Under the pieces are notes generated by a model. The model saw only the letters and a program-made list of their open reading frames with translations, had not been told where the DNA came from and made no database searches. From Nodosilinea nodulosa PCC 7104 (lineage in GTDB: Bacteria; Cyanobacteriota; Cyanobacteriia; Phormidesmidales; Phormidesmidaceae), in contig NZ_JH976537.1 in the NCBI RefSeq assembly GCF_000309385.1, positions 2,535,866 to 2,599,865 of the forward strand: 64,000 bases of DNA, in the 5' to 3' direction. Below are positions 26,826 through 34,305 of the stretch, piece after piece (within the stretch, counting starts at the first letter, position 1; each line of letters starts with the position of its first letter). The translations under genes were made by a program, and so were the position numbers.

Positions 26826-28304
26826 ATGTCAGAGCCTAACGGCGTGATGATGCAGTATTTTCATTGGTACATTGAGCCCGATGGAAAGCTTTGGCAAGAG
26901 TTTGCCGAAAACGTCAAAGATCTGGCCGATGCTGGTATTACGTCTGTATGGTTACCGCCCGCCTACAAAGGCAATGCTGGCGGTTTCGACGTGGGCTACA
27001 GCGTTTACGACCTGTACGATTTGGGCGAATTTGACCAGAAAGGCAGCGTTCGCACCAAATATGGCACTAAAGACGAGTATATTCAGGCCGTAAAAGCGGC
27101 TAAAGAGGCGGGCATTCGGGTCTATGCCGATGTGGTATTCAACCACATGGTCGGCGGTGATGAAACCGAAGAGGTGGAAGCTACCCCCCTCAACCCCGAC
27201 AACCGCAACGAAGCCATTGACGAAAATCGCACCGTCAAAGTTTGGACGCACTTTAAGTTTCCCGGTCGCCAGGGCAAATATTCCGATATGGAATGGCACT
27301 GGTGGCATTTTGATGCCGTGGATTACGACGAATACAACCCCGATTACAACGCCGTTTACTTGTTTAAAGGCAAGTCCTTTGACGAGAATGTTGACCTCGA
27401 AAAAGGGGCCTTTGACTACCTGATGGGCTGCGACCTCGATATGGAATTCGACGAGGTGCGCGACGCGCTGAAAGCCTGGGGAGCCTGGTATACCGACATC
27501 ACTCAGGTCGATGGTTTTCGCTTTGATGCCGTGAAGCACGTGCGGGCGGGCTTTTTTCCCCACTGGCTTCAGCACTGCCGGAAGGAGGCGGGGCGCAGGC
27601 TGTTTGCGGTGGGTGAGTACTGGTCTTACGAAATTGAGGCGCTGCACCACTTTATCGATGTCACCGGGGGCGATGTGCACCTGTTTGATGCCCCGCTGCA
27701 CTACAACTTCAGCGAGGCCAGCAAAGCAGGCGGCGACTACGATCTCACCACCATTTTCGACAACACCCTGGTGAAAGAGCAGCCCGCCCTGGCCGTTACC
27801 CTGGTTGACAACCACGACTCCCAGCCGCTGCAATCGCTGGAATCGGTAGTAGAACCCTGGTTTAAGCCCCTGGCCTACGCGCTAATTCTGCTGCGGCAGG
27901 ATGGCTACCCCTGCATTTTCTACGCCGACTACTACGGCGCTCACTACAAAGACAACGGCAACGACGGCGGCGAATACGAGATCTGGCTCGACAGCCACAA
28001 ATGGCTGATTGACAAGTTCTTGCACGTGCGCCGCACCTACGCCTTTGGCGACCAGTACGACTACTTCGACCACCCCAGCACCATTGGCTGGACCCGGCTG
28101 GGCAGCGAAGAGAACCCCGGCGGCATGGCGGTGGTGCTAACTAACGGCGACGATGGCCGCAAGTGGATGGAGGTGGGCCAGCCCAACCGCACCTACTACG
28201 ACATCACCGAGCATGTGAGTGAGCCGGTTACCACCAACGACGAGGGCTGGGCTGAGTTTAGCTGCCAGGCCGGGTCGGTCTCGGTGTGGGTGCCGAAGGA
28301 GTAG
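26826..28304 (+). CDS. Cytoplasmic alpha-amylase (GH13, AmyA-like)
   Basis: 492 residues from the ATG giving MSEPNGVMMQYFHWY; the frame opens upstream at 26742 in repeat-derived sequence. The GVMMQYFHWY start, ADVVFNHMVGGD, the catalytic nucleophile Asp in VDGFRFDAVKHV, acid Glu in FAVGEYWS and VDNHDSQP transition-state Asp are all present. There is no signal peptide, so it acts on intracellular glycogen or maltodextrins. The C-terminal beta domain ends with GSVSVWVPK. It is monocistronic; the next gene begins 130 bases later. Confidence 0.95.
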   Translation: MSEPNGVMMQYFHWYIEPDGKLWQEFAENVKDLADAGITSVWLPPAYKGNAGGFDVGYSVYDLYDLGEFDQKGSVRTKYGTKDEYIQAVKAAKEAGIRVYADVVFNHMVGGDETEEVEATPLNPDNRNEAIDENRTVKVWTHFKFPGRQGKYSDMEWHWWHFDAVDYDEYNPDYNAVYLFKGKSFDENVDLEKGAFDYLMGCDLDMEFDEVRDALKAWGAWYTDITQVDGFRFDAVKHVRAGFFPHWLQHCRKEAGRRLFAVGEYWSYEIEALHHFIDVTGGDVHLFDAPLHYNFSEASKAGGDYDLTTIFDNTLVKEQPALAVTLVDNHDSQPLQSLESVVEPWFKPLAYALILLRQDGYPCIFYADYYGAHYKDNGNDGGEYEIWLDSHKWLIDKFLHVRRTYAFGDQYDYFDHPSTIGWTRLGSEENPGGMAVVLTNGDDGRKWMEVGQPNRTYYDITEHVSEPVTTNDEGWAEFSCQAGSVSVWVPKE

Positions 28305-28438
28305 TGAGGTGAAACTCGACTCACCCCCATCCATCGACAATTTATGACCAATTTGTAGAGGCATTGCGCTGCGATGTCTCTGCAAACTGGAGTTATCCAG
28401 ACAGGTTTTTCTGTCGATATAGGTCTTGGCCTAACGAA

Positions 28439-29614
28439 ATGTTTATGCTCCAGACTCTCGCAACCTCTACGACGACCTTTGTGCAGCGAGCGGCCCAGAT
28501 GGCCGATACGTTTGCCCAGGAAGCTGCTTGCACTGACTACCCCGGTGGGTTTCCGGTAGAGGCGTTTGAGCGGCTGGCCGAGGAAGGGTTTCTGGTGGCT
28601 CCGCTGCGTCAGGCGCTGGGGGGGTGCGGGTTGGGAATTGAGGCGGCGTCAACCCACGACCTGCTGCGATCGCTCAAGCACATTGGCCGGGGCAATCTGG
28701 CGGTGGGGCGGGTGTATGAGGGCCATGTCAACGCTCTGCAGCTGGTGCAAACCTTTGGCACCGCAGAGCAGGTTGAGCGCTACGGGCGAGAGGTGCGCGA
28801 TCGCCACAAGCTGTTTGGCGTATGGAACGCTGAAGATGCCGAAGGCTTGACGCTAGTTCCCCTGGGGGATGGTTGCTACCGGCTGGAGGGCGCTAAAACG
28901 TTCTGCTCTGGCGCGGGCTATGTGGAGCGGCCCTTTGTCAACGGCAAGCTGCCCGATGGCCGCTGGCAGATGGCGATTGTGCCCATGGATGAGGTCAGCA
29001 CCCGGTGGGATCGCGACTGGTGGCAGCCGATGGGGATGCGGGCGACCGCCAGCTACAAAATCGACTTTACCGGCGTCGAGATCGGGGCGAAAGACTTGAT
29101 TGGCCAGCCCGGCGACTATCTGCGGCAGCCCTGGCTGAGCGCCGGAGTGGTGCGGTTTGCGGCGGTTCAGCTGGGCGGGGCTGAGGCGATTTTTGACCTG
29201 ACGCGGCAGTACCTGCAAGCCGAGCAGCGCACCGAGCACCCCTACCAGCAGGAGCGGCTGGGGCAAATGGCGATCGCCCTGGAGGCGGGCCAGCTCTGGC
29301 TGCGCGGGGCGGCAGACCACATTGCCGCCTACGACGCTCAGTTTGGCGGCAGTCCGCAGGTGGTTCATCCCCACCAGGCAAAGCTTCTGGCCTACGCCAA
29401 CATGATGCGCACCGCAATCGAGCAAATTTGCATGGAGACGATGCAGCTCTGCCAGCGATCGGTGGGTACGCGGGGGCTGCTGCCCAGCCACGCCATCGAG
29501 CGGGTGATTCGCGATTTGACCCTGTACCTGCGTCAGCCCGCCTACGATGCCGCGATCGCAGGCGTGGGGGCCTACGTGCTGGCCCAAACCACCCCGGCAG
29601 ATAGCCTATGGTAG
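28439..29614 (+). CDS. Acyl-CoA dehydrogenase-like flavoprotein
   Basis: 391 residues from the ATG giving MFMLQTLATS (a second ATG lies two codons later; the frame opens at 28364). The three-domain acyl-CoA dehydrogenase fold is visible: helical N-domain, beta domain with LEGAKTFCSGAGYV and MGMRATASYKIDFTGVEI, and a helical C-domain. I cannot identify the usual catalytic Glu of fatty acyl-CoA dehydrogenases in the C-domain, so it may catalyse another flavin reaction. The stop overlaps the PIG-L gene start by seven bases, opening a tight cassette of modifying enzymes. Confidence 0.85.
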   Translation: MFMLQTLATSTTTFVQRAAQMADTFAQEAACTDYPGGFPVEAFERLAEEGFLVAPLRQALGGCGLGIEAASTHDLLRSLKHIGRGNLAVGRVYEGHVNALQLVQTFGTAEQVERYGREVRDRHKLFGVWNAEDAEGLTLVPLGDGCYRLEGAKTFCSGAGYVERPFVNGKLPDGRWQMAIVPMDEVSTRWDRDWWQPMGMRATASYKIDFTGVEIGAKDLIGQPGDYLRQPWLSAGVVRFAAVQLGGAEAIFDLTRQYLQAEQRTEHPYQQERLGQMAIALEAGQLWLRGAADHIAAYDAQFGGSPQVVHPHQAKLLAYANMMRTAIEQICMETMQLCQRSVGTRGLLPSHAIERVIRDLTLYLRQPAYDAAIAGVGAYVLAQTTPADSLW

Positions 29615-30357
29615 CCGCCAGCGTCTCCCCCCTCAGCCATCCAGACATTCTGCCGCTGCGATCGCTGCCTACCGAGGCCCCAGTGCTGGTGGTCGCCCCC
29701 CACCCCGACGACGAAACCCTGGGCTGTGGCGGCGCGATCGCGGCTCTGCGCGCCCAGGGGCAGTCGGTCTCGGTGCTGGTGGTCAGCGATGGTACGCGAT
29801 CGCACCCCCGCTCCCGGCTGTACCCTGCGCCCCGGCTGGCCCAGGTGCGCCAGGCCGAAACCCTGGCGGCCCTGAGTCTGCTGGGGGTGGCGACGAGCCA
29901 GGTCGTGTTTTTGGGACTGCCTGACGGCGCGGTGCCAGCGGGTGTATCGCGCGACAATCCACTGGCTCAGGTAGCCCTGGATCGATGTCAAAACTACCTG
30001 GCCCAGGTTACTCCCGGCACTGTTTTTCTGCCCTATCGCCACGACCCGCATCGCGACCATCGGGCCACCTGGAGCCTGATGCAGGCCGCGATCGCCGGTC
30101 TCCCCGAGCCGCCCCGCCAGATCGAATATCCAATCTGGGACTGGGACCCGACGCAGCGCCAGCCCCTAGAGGGTCGCTATCGGCCCTGGCGGCTGGAAAT
30201 CGCCCCGTTTGTAGACCTCAAGCGCCGGGCGATCGCCTGCTACCGCTCCCAGACCACCGACCTGATTGCCGACGACCCCACCGGCTTTCGCCTGTCGCCG
30301 GAACTGATCGCCAATTTTCTCCATCCCTGGGAAATTTTCTTGGAGCCTGTCCCATGA
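29608..30357 (+). CDS. PIG-L family N-deacetylase
   Basis: 249 residues with the LmbE/PIG-L zinc motif HPDDE (32-36, in VVAPHPDDETLGCGG) and the downstream HDPHRDH (145-151), which supplies further zinc ligands. The family removes N-acetyl groups from N-acetylglucosaminyl conjugates. It is sandwiched between the acyl-CoA dehydrogenase-like and methyltransferase genes, overlapping both by a few bases (ATGA at the 3' side). The substrate is probably an amino-sugar conjugate made by this cassette. Confidence 0.92.
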   Translation: MVAASVSPLSHPDILPLRSLPTEAPVLVVAPHPDDETLGCGGAIAALRAQGQSVSVLVVSDGTRSHPRSRLYPAPRLAQVRQAETLAALSLLGVATSQVVFLGLPDGAVPAGVSRDNPLAQVALDRCQNYLAQVTPGTVFLPYRHDPHRDHRATWSLMQAAIAGLPEPPRQIEYPIWDWDPTQRQPLEGRYRPWRLEIAPFVDLKRRAIACYRSQTTDLIADDPTGFRLSPELIANFLHPWEIFLEPVP

Positions 30358-30935
30358 CCCAACCCTCCCTCGGCGCCGACTTTTTTGAGCAGCTCTACCG
30401 GGCCGATGCCGACCCCTGGCAGTTTGAAACCAGCCCCTACGAGGCGGCCAAATATGCCGCTACCCTGGCGGCCTTACCCCGGCCCCGCTACGCCTCAGCC
30501 TTTGAAATTGGCGGTTCCATCGGCGTGCTGACCGCCCAGCTGGCAACCCGCTGCGACTCGCTGCTGTCGGTCGATCTCTCGACGGTGGCCCAAGCCCAGG
30601 CCATTCAGCGCTGCCAGCACCTGCCCCAGGTGCGCTTTGAGATTATGAACGTGCCCCACGACTACCCCAGCGATCGCTTCGACCTGATTTTGCTGTCGGA
30701 AGTGGGCTACTACTGGAGCTGGGCCGACCTGCGTCAGGCCCAGGCGCAGATTTACAATTCCCTGCTGCCCGGCGGCCACCTGCTGCTGGTGCACTGGGTT
30801 CACGATGCGCCCAGCTACCCACTACGGGGCGACGACGTCCACGAGGCATTCAAGGACTTTGCCGCTTCCCGATTCCGCCACCTGCACGACGGGCGCACCG
30901 AAGACTATCGGCTCGATCTCTATGAGCGTCTCTAG
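30354..30935 (+). CDS. NodS-like SAM-dependent methyltransferase
   Basis: 193 residues from the ATG at 30354, which overlaps the PIG-L stop. The frame is open further upstream inside PIG-L, so the short form is right. ADPWQFETSPYEAAKYAATLAAL followed by AFEIGGSIGVLTAQLA (SAM-binding loop) is the NodS signature, a family that N-methylates the deacetylated sugar of Nod factors. Its 3' end overlaps the convergent glycosyltransferase gene by four bases. It probably methylates the amine exposed by the PIG-L enzyme. Confidence 0.88.
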   Translation: MTQPSLGADFFEQLYRADADPWQFETSPYEAAKYAATLAALPRPRYASAFEIGGSIGVLTAQLATRCDSLLSVDLSTVAQAQAIQRCQHLPQVRFEIMNVPHDYPSDRFDLILLSEVGYYWSWADLRQAQAQIYNSLLPGGHLLLVHWVHDAPSYPLRGDDVHEAFKDFAASRFRHLHDGRTEDYRLDLYERL

Positions 30936-32179
30936 CTCAGGCCGGCGGCGATCGGGCTCTGCTGACGCAGGCGATACAGTCGCAGGCGCAGGTCGGCGAT
31001 CGCCTTGTCGATCGCAACGCTGCCCCACTGCTGTTGCCAAAGGCCGACGGTCTGCCGCTCCTGCTCGATCTGCTGATCCAGCTCCATAAAGGAGGAGGAT
31101 TGCTCCACCGCCTGCTGTAGCCTCGTCAGGGGCACGGCCAGATGAGTGGCCAGAGTCGCCAAGGATGGCCCGACCAGCACGGGTCGGCCGGTCGAATAGC
31201 ATCGCCAGTAGCGGCGCAGGTCGCGCCGCGCCCGCAGTTTTGCCTCCACCGCCGCCCCCGGCTCCACCAAAAATACCTGCTGCCGCTGGCTGAGATGCTG
31301 AAACTGGGCCAGGCGATCGGCGAGCCCCAGGCTGGCGCGGCCCTGCTGGCGGGCCGAGGTGGTCGCCCGCATCAAAACGCTGTGGCGAACCCTAGCTCCC
31401 AGGGCCAAGAGCGCTTTGTGAAACGCCACATCCTCACCCGTGGGCAGGGGAGGCAGCCCCCCGGCTAGGGCATACATCTGGTAGGTAACGGCGAAATTGG
31501 CCCCAAAAAACTGATAGTGCCGGGGCGGACAGTCGAACGGGTCGGGGTCTAAATGATCTTCCAGCTGCTTGATCAGGTATCGATAGCCCACAAACCGAAG
31601 GTAGGTCGCCCGCGTCTGAACATCCAGGGCATGGCGCTCGGCCCGCTGGGTCACGGTGCGGCCCCCCACGGCATCGGCCCCCCGCTCAAACTCGTAGAGC
31701 ATCGCCGCGATCCACCGCTTGTCCACCGTGCTGTCGCCGTCGGTAGAAGCGATGATACCGACGGACTGCCCCACCCAGCAGCGGCGGCGATAGGCCTCAT
31801 CCATCAAAATTTGGCGCACCCGACCAATGTGGGCATCTTCAGGGGACAGAGACTGCTCAATGAGATGAAGCTGGAACTCAGGATGCTGACGGGCAAACTG
31901 GCGAACAATCGCCGCCGACTCATCAGTACAGTTGTTAGCAAAAACAATCACTTCGTATTGGCTTGGGGGAATAGGATGGCCCTGAAAATCGACCTGATGG
32001 GCCAGAGCCGACAGGGTCATGCGCAGGGTTTTTGCCTCATCGCGCACGGGCACAATGACAGAAATCAGGCTCTGGGGCAGCGGCAGCCTGCGGACTAAAA
32101 GAGGCACCGAAAAAGTGGCAGTTAGATGTAATTTATTCGGCCAAAAATCAGGAATTGCTTCTTTGCAATTACTTTGCAT
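30932..32179 (-). CDS. Glycosyltransferase family 2 protein
   Basis: 415 residues. The GT-A nucleotide-sugar fold is shown by LISVIVPVRDEAKTL (about 39-53), NNCTDES, and the metal-binding DGD in IIASTDGDSTVDKRW (147-149), plus a TGEDVAF acceptor motif. No membrane segment is evident. It is convergent with, and overlaps, the methyltransferase, completing a four-gene set of glycosyltransferase, deacetylase, N-methyltransferase and acyl-CoA dehydrogenase-like enzyme. The product is unknown. Confidence 0.88.
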   Translation of the reverse strand: MQSNCKEAIPDFWPNKLHLTATFSVPLLVRRLPLPQSLISVIVPVRDEAKTLRMTLSALAHQVDFQGHPIPPSQYEVIVFANNCTDESAAIVRQFARQHPEFQLHLIEQSLSPEDAHIGRVRQILMDEAYRRRCWVGQSVGIIASTDGDSTVDKRWIAAMLYEFERGADAVGGRTVTQRAERHALDVQTRATYLRFVGYRYLIKQLEDHLDPDPFDCPPRHYQFFGANFAVTYQMYALAGGLPPLPTGEDVAFHKALLALGARVRHSVLMRATTSARQQGRASLGLADRLAQFQHLSQRQQVFLVEPGAAVEAKLRARRDLRRYWRCYSTGRPVLVGPSLATLATHLAVPLTRLQQAVEQSSSFMELDQQIEQERQTVGLWQQQWGSVAIDKAIADLRLRLYRLRQQSPIAAGLS

Positions 32180-32361
32180 ACCAATCCTTTTCGGAAATCA
32201 ATTTTAGGCGCAGCCCTAAGAACTTTTCAAAAAGCTTCTGGGCGCACTACAGGATTCCTTCAGGGTAGGTTTTGGCTATAAAATTTGTTATCTTTCTTTC
32301 GGGAGGTTTGCTGTTTTTTGCAGGATTTTCAGGTCTTCCCCAGGATATAGCCCTAGTCACA

Positions 32362-32450
32362 TTGGTTATAATATCCAGAAACCCTATCAACGCTCAAACG
32401 CTTGAACGTTCCTAGGAGACATGGTTTAACCAGGCTGGCTACAGCTACAG
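32362..32450 (+). repeat. Nested-palindrome intergenic element, copy A
   Basis: The 24-bp core at 32388-32411 is a slightly decayed form of a palindrome with half-site GAACGTTCAAAC. An outer arm TTGGTTA (32362-32368) matches TAACCA on the right; TTAACCAG (32426-32433) lies exactly 14 bases after the core and is followed by a shared ACAGCTA tail. A TATAAT (32367-32372) overlaps the left arm and could be a -10 box. It sits in the 347-base gap between the GT2 and truB genes. Copies B and C are at 38940 and 48797. Confidence 0.8.
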
Positions 32451-32526
32451 ATGGGCAGCAAGGCTCACTTAAATAAAACAGTAAGTTACAGTTTTTTTCT
32501 ATTTCTTTAGGCCGAAAAAAACCCCA

Positions 32527-33414
32527 CTAAAGCACCATTTTTGCCTTTAGAATTGGCCCTGTTTCCCGCTCTTCGAGTTGTGCAATGCCTAGGAACGTAC
32601 CCCGATCCAGGGCAACGATTCGATAGGGCTGCTCTGGAGCTATGGGTTCGGTCGGCGGAAACTTCTGCCCCTGCTGCCAGCGCAGGGCTAAATCGGCGGG
32701 CAGGGCGATCGCGGGCAGATGCACCAGCGCGATCGCCGGGTCAACCAGCTCAAAGGCCTGCTTGTTAACCAGATCCGCCACTGTTTCTAGGCTGAGGCTG
32801 GCCGCTAGGTCAAAGCCGCCGCTGCGGGTGCGGGTGAGGTGGGCCAGGGTGGCCCCGGTGCCGAGGCGATCGCCCAAATCCCGCGCGATCGAGCGAATGT
32901 AGGTGCCGGGGCCGCAGTCGATATCGAGGGTAAGCTCGGGCTGGTCGCCGGGCCGCCAGTGCTGGGCCGTTAGCTGGTGAATGACCACTGTGCGGGTGGG
33001 CGGGGTGACGGCTCGGCCCTTGCGGGCCAGATCGTAGAGCCGCTGCCCCTGCACCTGAATGGCGCTGAAGGCGGGCGGCACCTGCTCGATCGCGCCCTCA
33101 AACTCGGGCAGTACGGCGGCGATATCCGCCGGGGTGAGGTGTTCGGCAGGACGCTGGGTGAGGGTGTCGCCTTCCAGGTCATCGGTGGTGGTGGTGAGGC
33201 CAAAGCGAATGACGGCCCGGTAGGCCTTGCCCTCGGGCAGGTAGGGCAGCAGGCGCGTCGCTCGCCCCACCGCAATGGGCAGCACCCCTTCGGCCAGGGG
33301 GTCGAGCGTACCGCCGTGGCCCACTTTTTTAATATCCAACAGCCGCCGCACCGCCCCAACGCAGTCGTGGGAACTCATGCCCTGAGGCTTATGGAGACTC
33401 AAAAATCCCTGCAC
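32527..33414 (-). CDS. truB: tRNA pseudouridine-55 synthase
   Basis: 295 residues. The TruB motif GHGGTLDPLAEGVLPIAVGRATRLL has the catalytic Asp38. KPQGMSSHD, KAYRAVIRFGLTTTTDDLEGD and DCGPGTYIRSIARDLG are all in place. It makes pseudouridine 55 in the T-loop of tRNAs. The C-terminal PUA-like extension is short, as in many bacterial enzymes. The gene is intact and stands alone, with a nested-palindrome element just beyond its 3' end. Confidence 0.96.
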   Translation of the reverse strand: MQGFLSLHKPQGMSSHDCVGAVRRLLDIKKVGHGGTLDPLAEGVLPIAVGRATRLLPYLPEGKAYRAVIRFGLTTTTDDLEGDTLTQRPAEHLTPADIAAVLPEFEGAIEQVPPAFSAIQVQGQRLYDLARKGRAVTPPTRTVVIHQLTAQHWRPGDQPELTLDIDCGPGTYIRSIARDLGDRLGTGATLAHLTRTRSGGFDLAASLSLETVADLVNKQAFELVDPAIALVHLPAIALPADLALRWQQGQKFPPTEPIAPEQPYRIVALDRGTFLGIAQLEERETGPILKAKMVL

Positions 33415-33545
33415 GTAAATCCCCGCACGCTATTTAATCCTGCGTTGCTCCCCACTCTTTAGATTAAGGCCCTGGGCGATCGCGGTGCCCAAATACCGAT
33501 GCTTGGATTTACTGGTTCTCCTAATTATCCAACGATTACCCAGCG

Positions 33546-34217
33546 CTAAAGATGACCAGCGGCCTCGCCCCAGACCTCCGCCAGGCGGCGATCGCGCCCG
33601 CAGGCCGTGCGATAAAACTTGTAGCGCACCGGATGAGTGAGGTAGTAGTTCTGGTGGTAGTCTTCGGCGGGGTAAAAGGTCTGGGCGGGTTCAATAGTGG
33701 TGACGATCGGATTGTCCTGGAACTGGGGTTCGGCATTCAGCGCCTGCCTAGAGGCTTCGGCGAGCTGTTGCTGCTCCTCGCCATTGACAAAGATTTTGGC
33801 CCGGTACTGGCTGCCCTTATCGCAAAACTGGCCGCGATCGTCCAAGGGGTCGATATTGCGCCAAAAAACCTGGAGCAGCGTGGCGTAGGTAACTCTGGCT
33901 GGGTCGTACACCACGTCTACCGCTTCCACGTGGCCAGTGCCCCCGGCAGAGACTTCTTCGTAGGTGGGGTTAACGGTGTCGCCGCCGGTATAGCCGGAGG
34001 TGGTAGAGAGCACCCCGTCGATCTCGTCAAAGGGTTTTTCCATGCACCAAAAGCAGCCCCCGGCAAAGATGGCGGTGGACTGATTCTCGGTGGAAATCTC
34101 GTCCGCTGCGGGCATTGAGTCAGCGGTGGCGTGGAAGGGCAGCGCATCCCAGGCCAGCCCCAGCGCGGCCACCACAAGCAATCCCAACACCAATCTGCGT
34201 ATTGTCGCCATCACCAC
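33546..34217 (-). CDS. msrA: Peptide-methionine (S)-S-oxide reductase, exported
   Basis: 223 residues. The MsrA motif is AIFAGGCFWCMEKPFDEIDGV, with the catalytic Cys55. STTSGYTGGDTVNPTYEEVSAGGTGHVEAV and YFYRTACG-like YKFYRTACGRDRRL follow in order. An N-terminal hydrophobic stretch (LVLGLLVVAALGLAWDALPF) indicates a signal peptide or anchor, so the enzyme probably repairs oxidised periplasmic proteins. The start is either of two ATGs two codons apart. It is monocistronic. Confidence 0.94.
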   Translation of the reverse strand: MVMATIRRLVLGLLVVAALGLAWDALPFHATADSMPAADEISTENQSTAIFAGGCFWCMEKPFDEIDGVLSTTSGYTGGDTVNPTYEEVSAGGTGHVEAVDVVYDPARVTYATLLQVFWRNIDPLDDRGQFCDKGSQYRAKIFVNGEEQQQLAEASRQALNAEPQFQDNPIVTTIEPAQTFYPAEDYHQNYYLTHPVRYKFYRTACGRDRRLAEVWGEAAGHL

Positions 34218-34305
34218 AGTCTATGTCTCTTTACGTCATGTATCAGCTTACGCCAACGGTCTGAGAATCTCCTGAACCGGGAGCCCAGGGCCTAGGGGCT
34301 GTGGG

